Both the position numbers and the translations under genes were made by a program. Source: an uncultured Lachnospiraceae bacterium (lineage in GTDB: Bacteria > Bacillota > Clostridia > Lachnospirales > Lachnospiraceae). Taken from it: a DNA stretch of 64,000 bases. This document shows, one piece after another, positions 10,440 through 21,901 of the stretch (position 1 is its first letter; every line of letters begins with the position of its first letter). The stretch lies in assembly GCA_945919795.1 (NCBI GenBank), contig CAMEJJ010000008.1, positions 1 through 64,000 on the forward strand, written 5' to 3'. Under the pieces are notes generated by a model. It had not been told where the DNA came from. It searched no databases and was given only the letters and a program-made list of their open reading frames with translations.

Positions 10440-12716
10440 TTATTTAGCTTCTGCTAACAGATAAATCAAAGGTGAATTCCAGTAAACGGTAATTTCGTTA
10501 CATGAATAGCTTTGTGAATTATCCACATAGCAGAGTGCCTGCGGTTTTCCTTTTAATACTGCTGCCGCGTAAGGATCTTCTAATCCAGCATTCGGACCGC
10601 CGACAAGCATACCTTTTAATGTGGTTCCAAGCACCTGGCTAGGTCTGTGATGTGTTCCTTCGGGAGACAGGGTTCCGTAACCCGTCAGGAAACAGTAACT
10701 GTTGCCGTTATTGCCAAGCAGGTAGTCCAACTGCGCTTTTGTCTCTGCCGAATAGTCTTTTTCGGATACTTCCGCATACAGAGAAAGCATCATACCGTTA
10801 TCTGCGGCTAACATATTGCTTCCCCAGACATAGTCCTTAAAAATAGAACAACCATAAGTGTCTTTGCCAATATTTTTAACAATCTGTGCCGCACCGTCAT
10901 CCATTTTTTTCATAACATCTTTTGCAAAAGTGTCATTTGTATATTCGCTTGTCAAATATGCATAAGCAGCATAATAGCCAACGTCTGCCCAGCCAAGACC
11001 GTATTTTACTTTTTCCAAATCCATATCGGCTGCAGCTGTTTCGTATGCCGGATCACCGGTTGCTTTAAACAATTCCGCATATGCCCAGAACCGTTCATCC
11101 GCATCAAAGTTGTCCGGATACTCACCTGTTACAATCTCTTCCGGATTGGTAAAAGGCTGATTTTCATTTTTATCAAGATAAGCTGCTGCTTTTTTTGCTG
11201 CAGCAAGACAGGTATCTGCAAAAGAAGCATCCACATCCCCGTATACTTCATATGCCATCGCCATAATTGCCGCAAAATCACCGGTTGCCGTAGTTGAAAC
11301 AGGCGATACAATCAATTCTTCAACTTCTTCCTGCGGCATTACGGTTTCCGGGAAATTAGCACAGGTTACCTTGTGGTAAACCCCTCCGTCGGATGCCTGC
11401 ATTTTGAAAAGCCACTCCAATTCATATCTGGCTTCATCTAAAATATCCGGTACACCGTTTCCGCTTTCCGGAATATTTAAATCATCTGAAAATGCGTTGG
11501 GATATTTTTGGTACGCTAATAAAAGATCTGCAACCGCTTTTACGCCGGATACCGTATAACGGCCATAATCTCCGGCATCATGCCATCCGCCGGAAACATC
11601 AATTTTGTTTGATGTACCGTAAATCACAGCTTTATCAGCATGGCAAACCGGATGTGCAAAATCACCGGCAAACTCTTCTGTCAGTTCCGTACCGCATCTT
11701 TGCATATAGAGCATACGAACTGCATCATCTAACGCTTCATCATAGATGCCTTCTCCAATTGTAAATTCATAGGATTCGCCACACTTGTCGCCCACAATCT
11801 TATATGTACCGGGTGTTGAAAGAGCCGTAAAATCTCCGGCAGCTTCATTGGTTTTTGTATTTTTATTTACGGCAGCCGTTCCGACTTTGCCTTCAAACAC
11901 ACTTTCTCCCGATGCGACATCCACAACGCGGAATGTCTCATCCATATCATCTCCACAGAATACTGCTTTTTTTACATCATCCGGGCGATAACCGATTTGA
12001 TTGATCTGAACAGACGGTGTTTCCACTGCTGCCTCAGGTTTGATTCTTCCGCTTTCATCGATACACTGAAAATCAAAATTATCAAATACAATCGTATGCT
12101 CACCGGGATCATTGCCTTCAATATAACCCATGTTCATGCAAAGTCTGGGAGCGGGATCACTTCCTTCTTCCATGGTAAATTTGATATCAAAATGCTGCGT
12201 CTCGGGAGTCAAAACCAGATACTCCCCATTGTATGCATGGTAATCGCCGCCATTGATCTGAGAACGATACTGAATGGTTCTCTCTACCGTCGAAGAAGCA
12301 TCAAACTGGATTTCATATTCACATCCGGTTTCCAAAGTAAAACCGTCGTAATAAATCTGAACGCCATGTTCTTCTTTTCCGACACCGGTAATATTTACGG
12401 ATAACTCTTCATTTTCATAAGACATGGAAGCAGTGCCGGCATTCAAATAAAGAAACCATTTTTCTTTTCCTTCGGAAAAATCTCCATCCTCAACCATATT
12501 GAATCCCATTAAAGAAGCCAGTTCTTCTTCCTCTTCCGGTTCTTCTTTTTCTGTACTTTCGTCTGTTTGTGGCTCCTCTTTGACTTCTTCAGTATCCTGT
12601 GTAGCCTCCGTCTTGGTTACCGTCTCCTCACTCTCTGTGGGTGCTTTACCCTGACAGCCAAAAAGCGATGCCGTCATACTGACACACAAGAATAGTGCCA
12701 ACCATTTCTTTTTCAT
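10440..12716 (-). CDS. glycoside hydrolase family 9 lipoprotein (cellulase-type, with CelD-like N-terminal Ig and carbohydrate-binding-like domains)
   Basis: Lipobox LFGC; VSGGWHDAGDYGRYTV, VGGPNAGLEDPY, EITVYWNSPLIYLLA. Confidence 0.88.
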   Translation of the reverse strand: MKKKWLALFLCVSMTASLFGCQGKAPTESEETVTKTEATQDTEEVKEEPQTDESTEKEEPEEEEELASLMGFNMVEDGDFSEGKEKWFLYLNAGTASMSYENEELSVNITGVGKEEHGVQIYYDGFTLETGCEYEIQFDASSTVERTIQYRSQINGGDYHAYNGEYLVLTPETQHFDIKFTMEEGSDPAPRLCMNMGYIEGNDPGEHTIVFDNFDFQCIDESGRIKPEAAVETPSVQINQIGYRPDDVKKAVFCGDDMDETFRVVDVASGESVFEGKVGTAAVNKNTKTNEAAGDFTALSTPGTYKIVGDKCGESYEFTIGEGIYDEALDDAVRMLYMQRCGTELTEEFAGDFAHPVCHADKAVIYGTSNKIDVSGGWHDAGDYGRYTVSGVKAVADLLLAYQKYPNAFSDDLNIPESGNGVPDILDEARYELEWLFKMQASDGGVYHKVTCANFPETVMPQEEVEELIVSPVSTTATGDFAAIMAMAYEVYGDVDASFADTCLAAAKKAAAYLDKNENQPFTNPEEIVTGEYPDNFDADERFWAYAELFKATGDPAYETAAADMDLEKVKYGLGWADVGYYAAYAYLTSEYTNDTFAKDVMKKMDDGAAQIVKNIGKDTYGCSIFKDYVWGSNMLAADNGMMLSLYAEVSEKDYSAETKAQLDYLLGNNGNSYCFLTGYGTLSPEGTHHRPSQVLGTTLKGMLVGGPNAGLEDPYAAAVLKGKPQALCYVDNSQSYSCNEITVYWNSPLIYLLAEAK

Positions 12717-12992
12717 AACCCGTTTCTCCTTCCAATCATTTGCAAAACCCTTATTTGATGTAAGTTATTGACTCCCGAACACCGAGAACGTAATAAAATG
12801 ACGAGAATACGACATTTTATGAAAGTTCGAGGTTGTTCAAGGATTGCGAAAATTGCTTTGCAATGTAGCAATATAAATACATCAGCAAGTAGCAAAATCT
12901 ACTTTTGCCACTTTATAATTATATTAGAAATTGGCTCTTTATTCAATCAGCATTTCGTGTTAAAATGAAATTTAACAATATGGAGGTTTCCT

Positions 12993-13388
12993 ATGGACTA
13001 TTACTCAGAACAGTCACAAAACACACCCCCGGGAAAGGTCATCATAGTACCAAATCTGTTTCTGGTTTTTTCCGTGATTTGTGCAATTCTTTCCTGCACG
13101 TGTGGTTGTTTTATATTATCTTCCATCTTTTTTGGATCGCTATCCATACTTTTCGCCATCTTATCAAAGGGGCACAAACAGCAAATGATTCCCGCAGCCA
13201 GAAGTTGTGTTATTCTTTCGGCAATTGCCATGGTATTGTCAACCATGACCACAACGGTATCTGTTTATCAGGTATTTAGCGATCCCGAAATGTATCAGGA
13301 ATTTAATACACAATACGAAAGTCTGACAGGCGTTTCTTTCGAAGAAGAACTAAACACATTAAAGGAATTATACGGTATAAACTTTTAA
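12993..13388 (+). CDS. small two-TM membrane protein (DUF4190-like)
   Basis: VFSVICAILSCTCGCFILSSIFFGSLSILFAILSKG.. hydrophobic pair; RBS ggagg upstream. Confidence 0.65.
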   Translation: MDYYSEQSQNTPPGKVIIVPNLFLVFSVICAILSCTCGCFILSSIFFGSLSILFAILSKGHKQQMIPAARSCVILSAIAMVLSTMTTTVSVYQVFSDPEMYQEFNTQYESLTGVSFEEELNTLKELYGINF

Positions 13389-13539
13389 TACATTCTTTCT
13401 TTAATAAAAAAAAGATATGAAAATCTCAAAATAGAATTTGTATCTGAAAATGATATTATAATCTGAAATAAATATTTTATATTAAATTTGAAACAGAAAT
13501 ATTATTCAATGATTATTTAACACAAAGGAGGTATCTGGT

Positions 13540-14040
13540 ATGAATATGGGAATTCAAGGTTCTTTTTCCCCGTACAGTGCATATAGCAGCTATGGTTCTT
13601 TCGCTGTTTCCGGTCAGGATGATTCCAAACCGATTTTAAATCCAAGCGAATCAACTGAGAAAAAACCGGGCGCAAAGTCTTCTCCCGCAGAATGCGAAAC
13701 ATGTAAAAACCGAAAATATCAGGATGGCTCCAATGAGATGGTTTCTTTTAAATCGCCCTCTCATATTTCTCCGGGTGCGTCTGCTGCCGCAGTTATGGGG
13801 CATGAACAGGAACATGTTTCCAATGCCTACAAGAAAGCTGCCACGAACAATGGCAAGGTTTTGCAGGCAAGTGTATCACTAAAAACCGCTGTCTGTCCCG
13901 AATGTGGACGAAGCTATGTTGCAGGTGGCGAAACCCGTACGCAGATTAAGTATTACAACGAAGAAAATCCTTATCAGAAAGATTTAAAATTACAAGACTC
14001 GACCAAATATAAAGGCATGAATATCAATCAGGCCGGCTAA
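13540..14040 (+). CDS. SprA-related putative metalloprotease
   Basis: CETCKNRKYQDGSNEMVSFKSPSHISP and GHEQEHV (HExEH) motif; RBS aaaggagg. Confidence 0.65.
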   Translation: MNMGIQGSFSPYSAYSSYGSFAVSGQDDSKPILNPSESTEKKPGAKSSPAECETCKNRKYQDGSNEMVSFKSPSHISPGASAAAVMGHEQEHVSNAYKKAATNNGKVLQASVSLKTAVCPECGRSYVAGGETRTQIKYYNEENPYQKDLKLQDSTKYKGMNINQAG

Positions 14041-14049
14041 AGAAAGGTT

Positions 14050-14838
14050 TTGAATGTTTTTATGAAACTGAATACATCGGAAATAAAGGCAACAGCCAGA
14101 GGATGTCTTGCAGGCAGATATGCAACCATTGTCATTGCTTATATGCTTGCCCGCTTTCTTACGAATCTTCCTACGCTGCTTATATCTAATATGTCGGTTA
14201 GCAACAGTACTATCCGTGATTTAATTGATATATCCGTAGGTTTGATTATTGCTTTTATCATGACCGTTTTTATTGTCGGACAAAACCGGATATGTCTAAA
14301 ATATATCCGTTCCAAGGATCCGGTTATGGTAAATGAAATGTGGTATGGTTTTAAAAATCTGGCCGACCAGACCATTATTGCATATTTTCTTATCATCATA
14401 AGGATGCTCATACCCAGTGTTCCTTTTATAACCTGTATGTTTTTCTTATCCAGAGACCTTGCCAATGTTTTCTGGATGACTGCATCCATTATAACAGGAA
14501 TTCTGATGTTTATCCTGATTACTGTGATTTATCTGGATTATGTATTGGTTTTCTTTTTAATCATCGACCATCCCGATGAAAATCCTTCCAAATTGCTTAC
14601 AAAAAGCAAAGAACTCATGAAAGGAAACCGCCTGAAATATCTATACCTTCAGGCAAGCTTTTTAGGCATGTACCTGCTAGGCATTTTATCTTTTGGTGTC
14701 GGTTTGTTGTGGGTAAACCCATATGTTAAAATGGCAGTTACCAAATTTTATATATTGTTGATTGGAGAGAAAAACGAGACAGAACAGTTGCTCGAAGGAA
14801 AGTTAGAAGATCCCAATTATTTTAAAGAGGTTTATTGA
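14050..14838 (+). CDS. DUF975 family multi-TM membrane protein
   Basis: SEIKATARGCLAGRYATIVIAYML start and multiple TM segments. Confidence 0.7.
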   Translation: MNVFMKLNTSEIKATARGCLAGRYATIVIAYMLARFLTNLPTLLISNMSVSNSTIRDLIDISVGLIIAFIMTVFIVGQNRICLKYIRSKDPVMVNEMWYGFKNLADQTIIAYFLIIIRMLIPSVPFITCMFFLSRDLANVFWMTASIITGILMFILITVIYLDYVLVFFLIIDHPDENPSKLLTKSKELMKGNRLKYLYLQASFLGMYLLGILSFGVGLLWVNPYVKMAVTKFYILLIGEKNETEQLLEGKLEDPNYFKEVY

Positions 14839-14861
14839 TGATACAGACGCTGTGGAATTTA

Positions 14862-14962
14862 GCGAGGTTTCTTGGCATTTCTTAGCGGCATATGCGAACA
14901 AAAATAATGCCCGGTTTCAACTATCCAAAGACAAAGTCTGAATTTTGAAACCGGGCATTTAA
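14862..14962. repeat. structured intergenic repeat, copy A
   Basis: gcgaggttt...ttcttagcggcat..gcgaacaaa..taatgcccggtttcaa...ttgaaaccgggcatt; second copy at 48723-48821. Confidence 0.85.
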
Positions 14963-14969
14963 TAGTCTA

Positions 14970-16097
14970 TTAAGATTGATTTTCTTCTGTTGCTTTCGTC
15001 GCATTCCATTTCAGATAACCGTTGATAAAAATATCAATGGCACCGTCTAAAACAGCACCTGTATTAGCAGTTTCCACATCGGTACGCAAATCCTTAACCA
15101 TGTTGTAAGGTTGCAATACATAGGAACGAATCTGATTTCCCCATCCGATATCTTTTACTTCACCACGAATATCCGATAACTTTTCCGCATTGGCCTCTTT
15201 TTGCAGCATCAACAATTTTGCCTTTAACATCTGCATAGCCTTATCCTTATTTTGGAACTGGCTTCGCTCATTCTGACACTGTACCACAATGCCGGTAGGC
15301 AGATGTGTAATACGGATTGCCGAAGAGGTCTTGTTGATATGCTGACCGCCGGCACCGGAACTTCGATAGGTATCAATACGCAAATCATCATCATTGATAT
15401 CTAAATCAATATCTTCTTCGATTTCCGGCATAACATCCAGCGACACAAAGGATGTCTGACGTTTCCCCTGTGCATTGAAAGGTGATATACGAACCAGACG
15501 ATGAACACCTTTTTCCGATTTCAGATAACCATATGCATTGGGGCCGTTTACCTGAAAAGTAACCGACTTGATTCCGGCTTCATCTCCATCCAGATAATCT
15601 AAAACTTCAATATCATATCCCTTTTTTTCAGCCCAACGGGTATACATACGATATAACATGGAAGCCCAGTCACAGCTTTCTGTTCCGCCGGCTCCCGCAT
15701 TCAATTTCAAAATGGCATTGTTGCCGTCATATTCTTCAGATAATAAGGTCTTAATCCGGATGCCGTCTAAAGTGGAAACGAACTGCTCATATTCTTCCTT
15801 TGCTTCTGTCGCAAGTTCCGCATCATCTTCTTCGTTTCCCATCTCAATCAAAGTCATAATGTCTTCATATTGGGAATAGAGATGATGATAGGTTTCAACA
15901 TCATCCTTCAGGCTTTTGGATTCTTTGGACAATCTCTGTGCTTTTTCCGCGTCCAACCAGAAATCAGGCATCTCCATTAAGCGGTCCAATTCTTCTATTC
16001 TTTTTGTCTTATTGTCTAAATCAAGCGATTCTTTTACTTCAGCTAATTGTGTTTCATAAGCCTGAAGATCCAGTTTTAACTGATCTAATTCGACCAC
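14970..16097 (-). CDS. prfB: peptide chain release factor 2, single uninterrupted ORF
   Basis: SGAGGQHINKTSSAIRITHLPTGIVV; full N-terminus in frame. Confidence 0.95.
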   Translation of the reverse strand: MVELDQLKLDLQAYETQLAEVKESLDLDNKTKRIEELDRLMEMPDFWLDAEKAQRLSKESKSLKDDVETYHHLYSQYEDIMTLIEMGNEEDDAELATEAKEEYEQFVSTLDGIRIKTLLSEEYDGNNAILKLNAGAGGTESCDWASMLYRMYTRWAEKKGYDIEVLDYLDGDEAGIKSVTFQVNGPNAYGYLKSEKGVHRLVRISPFNAQGKRQTSFVSLDVMPEIEEDIDLDINDDDLRIDTYRSSGAGGQHINKTSSAIRITHLPTGIVVQCQNERSQFQNKDKAMQMLKAKLLMLQKEANAEKLSDIRGEVKDIGWGNQIRSYVLQPYNMVKDLRTDVETANTGAVLDGAIDIFINGYLKWNATKATEENQS

Positions 16098-16110
16098 TTA
16101 TTTCACCACC

Positions 16111-18675
16111 TTATTTTCTGCCACAGCAGTTTTTATATTTTTTGCCACTTCCGCAAGGGCAGGGATCATTGGGATAGATTTTTTGTTCCGCACGTTTCAT
16201 AGGACCGGAAGAAGCGCCTTCATCTTTATTGGTTCCCGTAACCTGTGCAACCTGTTCTCTTTCCACTTTCTGTTCCACTTTAACAGAGAAGATCAGGCGA
16301 ACCGTATCCTCCTTGATGTTGGCAATCATCTCGTCAAACATATCATAGGCGCTCATCTTGTATTCTACAACCGGATCCTTCTGACCGTAAGATGCCAGTC
16401 CGATACCCTGACGAAGCTGTTCCATATCATCAATGTGCGTCATCCATTTTCGGTCAATTACCTTTAACAGAATCACTCTTTCCACTTCACGAATGGCTTC
16501 CGCATTGGGGAACTCTGCTTCTTTATCTTCGTATAATTTCACAGCTTCTTCTTTTAACGCATGCAGAAATTCTTTCTTTTTCATACCCTGAACCATATCC
16601 GGGGTATATTTCTTGATGGGAACGATGCGTCCAAGCACCTGCATCAGCTCTGCCAAATCCCATTCATCAGAGGATATGTCATCGCCAATACACATATTGA
16701 CAGCACCTTCCACAACATCGGTAATCATCTTGTAGATAACCTCACGCATACTTTCACCATCCAGTACACGGCGACGCTCTGCATAAATGATTTCTCTCTG
16801 TTCATTCATAACCTGATCATAATCTAACAAGCTTTTACGAATTCCATAGTTGTTACTCTCTATTTTTTTCTGCGCATTTTCAATAGCCTTTGAAAGCATC
16901 TTGTGCTCAATCTGCTGACCTTCCGGAATTCCCAATGCATTAAACATATCAATCATACGCTCGGAACCAAACAGACGCATCAGATCATCTTCCAGGGAAA
17001 TATAGAATCTGGAAACACCCGGATCTCCCTGACGACCGGAACGACCACGCAGCTGATTATCAATTCGACGTGATTCATGACGCTCCGTACCGATGATACG
17101 AAGACCACCGGCAGCTTTGCTTTCCTCATCCAGCTTAATATCGGTACCACGACCTGCCATATTGGTCGCAATGGTGACATGACCATGAATACCGGCATCT
17201 GCAACAATTTCTGCTTCCATTTCGTGAAATTTGGCATTTAAGATTTTATGAGGGATACCGTTTTTCTTTAACATCCGTCCCAATTCCTCGGATGCATCAA
17301 TATTGATAGTACCAACTAATACCGGCTGTCCTTTTTCATATGATTCTTTTACTTCTTGTACAACCGCATTCAGTTTTTCTTTGCGGGTCTTGTATACCGC
17401 ATCCTGCTCGTCGATACGTGCAACCGGTCTGTTAGTGGGGATTTCCACAACATCCATGCCGTAAATATCACGGAATTCTTTTTCCTCTGTCAATGCAGTA
17501 CCGGTCATACCGGCTTTCTTTTCAAATTTATTAAAGAAATTCTGGAAGGTAATCGTTGCTAACGTCTTGCTTTCATTTTTTACCTTCACATGCTCTTTTG
17601 CCTCAATTGCCTGATGCAGACCGTCTGAATAACGACGTCCCGGCATAATACGTCCTGTAAAACTGTCGACAATCAATACCTGATCATCACGTACCACATA
17701 GTCCTGGTCGCGGAACATCAGATTGTGTGCGCGGAGTGCTAGAATAATATTGTGCTGAACCTCCAGATTTTCCGGATCGGCAAGGTTATCAATGTGGAAG
17801 AAGCTTTCAACCTTTTTGACACCTTCTTCGGTCAGATTTACAACCTTGTCCTTTTCATTGACAATATAATCTCCGGTTTCTTCCTGCTCGATACCCATCA
17901 AAATATCCATTTTGGACTGTTCTTCCAAATCGGCACCACGTTTTAACTGTCTTGCCAGAATATCACACGCTTCATAAATACGGGTGGATTTTCCGCTGAC
18001 ACCGGAAATAATCAAAGGGGTGCGCGCTTCATCAATCAATACCGAGTCCACCTCGTCGATGATTGCATAGTGCAGATCCCTTAATACTAACTGCTCTTTA
18101 TACAATGCCATGTTGTCACGAAGATAATCAAATCCCAATTCATTATTGGTAACATAGGTAATGTCACATTTGTAAGCCTCTCTTCTTTCGTCCGATTTCA
18201 TATCATTTAATACGACACCGACTTTTAACCCGAGAAACTCATGCACCTGTCCCATCCACTCGGCATCACGCTTAGCCAGATAATCATTGACCGTAACAAC
18301 ATGTACGCCTCTGCCGGTTAATGCATTTAAATATGCCGGAAGGGTGGATACCAAGGTCTTACCTTCACCGGTACGCATCTCCGCAATACGTCCCTGATGC
18401 AGGATGATACCACCGACAAGCTGTACGCGGTAATGCTCCATATTTAAGACACGGCGTGCAGCCTCTCTTACCGTGGCATATGCTTCCGGAAGTAAATCAT
18501 CCAAAGTCTCCCCATCTGCATATCGGTTCTTGAATTCTTTCGTTTTATTTTTTAATTCCTCGTCTGATAAAGCCATCATGGAATCTCTGAGTGATTCAAT
18601 CTTATCCACAGTCGGATAGATACGTTTTAATTCTCTCTGACTATGAGTTCCAAATACTTTTTCAACAACATTCAT
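16111..18675 (-). CDS. secA: preprotein translocase subunit SecA
   Basis: [31 protein letters not shown]-terminal [16 protein letters not shown]; start chosen at MNVVEKVFG after ggagc RBS. Confidence 0.97.
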   Translation of the reverse strand: MNVVEKVFGTHSQRELKRIYPTVDKIESLRDSMMALSDEELKNKTKEFKNRYADGETLDDLLPEAYATVREAARRVLNMEHYRVQLVGGIILHQGRIAEMRTGEGKTLVSTLPAYLNALTGRGVHVVTVNDYLAKRDAEWMGQVHEFLGLKVGVVLNDMKSDERREAYKCDITYVTNNELGFDYLRDNMALYKEQLVLRDLHYAIIDEVDSVLIDEARTPLIISGVSGKSTRIYEACDILARQLKRGADLEEQSKMDILMGIEQEETGDYIVNEKDKVVNLTEEGVKKVESFFHIDNLADPENLEVQHNIILALRAHNLMFRDQDYVVRDDQVLIVDSFTGRIMPGRRYSDGLHQAIEAKEHVKVKNESKTLATITFQNFFNKFEKKAGMTGTALTEEKEFRDIYGMDVVEIPTNRPVARIDEQDAVYKTRKEKLNAVVQEVKESYEKGQPVLVGTINIDASEELGRMLKKNGIPHKILNAKFHEMEAEIVADAGIHGHVTIATNMAGRGTDIKLDEESKAAGGLRIIGTERHESRRIDNQLRGRSGRQGDPGVSRFYISLEDDLMRLFGSERMIDMFNALGIPEGQQIEHKMLSKAIENAQKKIESNNYGIRKSLLDYDQVMNEQREIIYAERRRVLDGESMREVIYKMITDVVEGAVNMCIGDDISSDEWDLAELMQVLGRIVPIKKYTPDMVQGMKKKEFLHALKEEAVKLYEDKEAEFPNAEAIREVERVILLKVIDRKWMTHIDDMEQLRQGIGLASYGQKDPVVEYKMSAYDMFDEMIANIKEDTVRLIFSVKVEQKVEREQVAQVTGTNKDEGASSGPMKRAEQKIYPNDPCPCGSGKKYKNCCGRK

Positions 18676-18951
18676 TTTATTTGCTCCTTCATTTGGGCAT
18701 AGTAGCCCCATTAAAACCTAAAGCATATTGTAACAGATTTGAAAATACTATGCAATCAGATACCTGTTTCCATAATATTAACTTTTTATGAACGACCATA
18801 AAACTTTTTAAAATCTGTGAAGAAACGAAAGAAACTTTTTAAAATCTGTCAACAATCAAAATTGCTTTTTATAATAAGTAGTGCTAAAATTTTAAATAGT
18901 GTGGGGTTGCCCACAAATTATGAATTCAATACAAGAAAGAGGTAAAAGCAA

Positions 18952-19872
18952 ATGACAAAAAGTTTTGATGAGTTAATTGCAAAATTAGACGGTTGTCCTT
19001 TGAAAAAGGTTTCTGTAGCCGTTGCTCAGGACGTTCATGTATTAGAGGCAGTAAAAGTTGCAAAAGAGCGTAATATCGCAGATGCCATCTTAGTTGGTGA
19101 TGCCGATCAGATTAAAGAAATTGCTGACAGCATCAATATGGATTTATCTTCTTATGAAGTCATTGACATCAAAGATATGACAGAAGCTGCAAGAAAAGCT
19201 GTTTCATTAGTATCTGACGGCACCGCAGATATGTACATGAAAGGTGTTATCGACACAAAAGGATTCTTAAAGAGCGTTTTAGATAAAGAAGTTGGTCTTC
19301 GCACCGGAAAACCTTTATCACATGTTTGTGTATTTGACGTAGAAGGCATTGATCATCTCTTATTCTTAACCGACGTTGCATTCATGCCTTACCCTACTTT
19401 GGAAGATAAAGTTTCTATTATTAACAACACCGTAGAAATCTGCCACGCAGTTGGTGTTCCCAATCCCAAGGTTGCTCCTTTGGCAGCAGTTGAAGTTGTT
19501 AACCCTAAAATGCCTGTTACGGTTGAAGCAGCAGAGTTAACAAAGATGAACGACGAAGGAAAGATTACCGGCTGTATCGTAGACGGTCCCCTTTCTTTAG
19601 ACCTTGCCATCTGTCCCGAAGCTGCTCAGCATAAAGCAGGTGCTTCTGACCGCAAGATTGTCGGTGACGCAGATGTATTATTATTCCCCGATATCCATGC
19701 AGGTAACCTTGTATACAAAGCAATGGTACATACTGCAAAAATGGTTAACGGCAACTTATTAACAGGAACCAAGGCTCCGGTTATCTTAACAAGCCGTTCC
19801 GACTCTGTGGAAGTAAAGGTCAACTCTTTAGCTCTCGGTGCTGTTGTTGCTGATTTTATGAAAAATAACTAA
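18952..19872 (+). CDS. ptb: phosphate butyryltransferase
   Basis: Phosphate acyltransferase family; adjacent to butyrate kinase; KKVSVAVAQDVHVLEAVKVAKERNIADAILVGD. Confidence 0.93.
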   Translation: MTKSFDELIAKLDGCPLKKVSVAVAQDVHVLEAVKVAKERNIADAILVGDADQIKEIADSINMDLSSYEVIDIKDMTEAARKAVSLVSDGTADMYMKGVIDTKGFLKSVLDKEVGLRTGKPLSHVCVFDVEGIDHLLFLTDVAFMPYPTLEDKVSIINNTVEICHAVGVPNPKVAPLAAVEVVNPKMPVTVEAAELTKMNDEGKITGCIVDGPLSLDLAICPEAAQHKAGASDRKIVGDADVLLFPDIHAGNLVYKAMVHTAKMVNGNLLTGTKAPVILTSRSDSVEVKVNSLALGAVVADFMKNN

Positions 19873-19997
19873 TTGGTTCTTTCTTGTTTCGGTCTGTTTC
19901 TGTATCAAGATCTCAAAAGACCGGATGCACAGAATGCAATTGATTTATATTTCTCGAAAATAATAAATAAATATAACAATTTAGAAGGAGAAAAAAC

Positions 19998-21065
19998 ATG
20001 TCAATCAAAAGTTTGATTATCAATCCCGGTTCCACATCCACAAAAATTGGTGTGTTCGAGGATGAAACATTATTATTTGAAGAAACTCTCAGACATTCTA
20101 CAGAAGAAATTGCACAGTATGCAACTATCGTAGATCAGAAAGATTTCCGTAAAGAGATTATCTTAAACTTACTTGCCTCTAAAGACTTTGACATCAAATC
20201 TTTAGATCTTGTTGTTGGTCGTGGCGGTATGTTAAAACCCATCCCCGGTGGTACTTATGCAGTTAGCGATGAATTACTGCATGACCTTGAAATCGGAAAA
20301 CAGGGTCAGCATGCTTCTAACTTAGGTGGTATTTTAGCAAGAGAAATCGGTGATTCCATTGGAAAACCTTCTTTCATCGTTGACCCTGTTGTTGTTGATG
20401 AGTTAGAGCCCACTTCCAGATATTCCGGTGTTCCGGAATTACCCCGTACCAGCGTTTTCCATGCTTTAAATCAGAAAGCAGTTGCAAAGCGTTATGCAAA
20501 AGAAGTCGGCAAATCTTATGATGAGTTAAATTTAATTGTCGTTCATATGGGCGGTGGCGTATCTGTCGGACCTCACAAACACGGTAAAGTAGTAGATATC
20601 TTTAATGCTCTCGACGGAGACGGTGCATTTTCACCCGAGCGTTCCGGTGCTGTTCCGGTTGGTCAGTTAGTAAAAATGTGCTTTTCCGGTCAGTACACCG
20701 AGAAAGAAGTTTACAAAAAACTGGTTGGAAACGGTGGTTTCAATGCATACCTTGGCACCAACGATATGCGTGATGTAGAAAAAATGGTAGATGAAGGCGA
20801 TGCCAAAGCAAAAGAAGTTCGCGATGCATTTATTCAGCAGATGTCAAAAAATATCGGTGCTATGGCAACCGTATTAAACGGCAAGGTTGATCAGATTATT
20901 GTAACCGGCGGTATTGCTTACGACAAAGCCGTTGTAGCAGGCTTAAAAGAAAGATGTGAATGGATTGCACCTTTTACTGTATATCCCGGCGAAGATGAAT
21001 TGTTAGCTTTGGCACAGGGCGGCTTAAGAGTTGTTACCGGTGCTGAAAAAGCTATGGAATATTAA
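19998..21065 (+). CDS. buk: butyrate kinase
   Basis: [35 protein letters not shown] acid kinase. Confidence 0.96.
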   Translation: MSIKSLIINPGSTSTKIGVFEDETLLFEETLRHSTEEIAQYATIVDQKDFRKEIILNLLASKDFDIKSLDLVVGRGGMLKPIPGGTYAVSDELLHDLEIGKQGQHASNLGGILAREIGDSIGKPSFIVDPVVVDELEPTSRYSGVPELPRTSVFHALNQKAVAKRYAKEVGKSYDELNLIVVHMGGGVSVGPHKHGKVVDIFNALDGDGAFSPERSGAVPVGQLVKMCFSGQYTEKEVYKKLVGNGGFNAYLGTNDMRDVEKMVDEGDAKAKEVRDAFIQQMSKNIGAMATVLNGKVDQIIVTGGIAYDKAVVAGLKERCEWIAPFTVYPGEDELLALAQGGLRVVTGAEKAMEY

Positions 21066-21098
21066 TTTCCATTTTTCTCAATTCCAAATATGTAAATC

Positions 21099-21136
21099 AA
21101 AGGACAAGCAGATGTATTTCTGTTTGTCCTTTTTTC
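21099..21136 (+). terminator. rho-independent terminator of ptb-buk
   Basis: aaaggacaagcag atgtattt ctgtttgtcctttttttc. Confidence 0.9.
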
Positions 21137-21176
21137 ATTGGACTCTGGGCGCTGTTCCGGACGCTTTTTCCCGGAC

Positions 21177-21382
21177 GCTGTGACAGATTGGTATTATTTT
21201 TCTTCTCAGTATGCTTCGCTTAGTGGGAGTAAATGTCGGCGCAAGTATTTTTCTTTTCATGTCACAAAAAATATAACGCACTCCGTTTGAACGGATATTT
21301 TTTGTGACAGGTATCGTAGCCGACATTAACTCCCACACAGCTTAGCATAAATCGAAGAAAAATAATACCAATCTGTCACAGC
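21177..21382. repeat. long imperfect palindrome (~206 bp)
   Basis: gctgtgacagattggtattatttttcttc (left) is exactly inverted at gaagaaaaataataccaatctgtcacagc (right); inner gtcacaaaaaatat...atattttttgtgac. Confidence 0.95.
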
Positions 21383-21570
21383 TGATGATGGAAAAAGCAG
21401 GGGTAAAGAGATAAAGTGTTTTTTATGAAATTTATAATTAATAGAGATACCGATTAAATGGCTAAAGATAATATTATATGGTAAAGGGATGGTAAATCGT
21501 GGTAGAATATAAAAAATTAGGTAATGGAAATGTTCCTTTTTGCATCTGAGTTTACATAAATCAAAATATG

Positions 21571-21800
21571 TAAGTCCAATATTTGAAATGTTGTTGTTTT
21601 GGCATGACTAGTTGCACGATGTAGTAGGTCCATTCCTTGAAACGATGTCGCTTTGGCATGACTAGTTGCATGATGTAGTAGGCCCATTTCTTGAAACGAT
21701 GTTGCTTTGGCATGACTAGTTGCATGATGTGGTAGGTCCATATCTTGAAACGATGTTGCCCTGGCATGACTAGTTGCATGATGTGGTAGGTCCATATCAT
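21571..21800. repeat. 54 bp tandem repeat array (about four copies)
   Basis: ttgaaacgatgtygctttggcatgactagttgcatgatgtrgtaggyccat unit repeated. Confidence 0.92.
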
Positions 21801-21901
21801 GATTTAAAATAAATTTGGGTTGACAGATAGCAAGAATATATAGAATTAATGCAGGATATGATATGAGTTAGCAATTTTTCACATCTAAGGGAGATATTAA
21901 A

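Noticed and set aside
21517-21795. 92-aa minus-strand ORF of 18-residue repeats
   Set aside because: Explained by the 54 bp tandem repeat; no convincing RBS and an alternate frame is also open.
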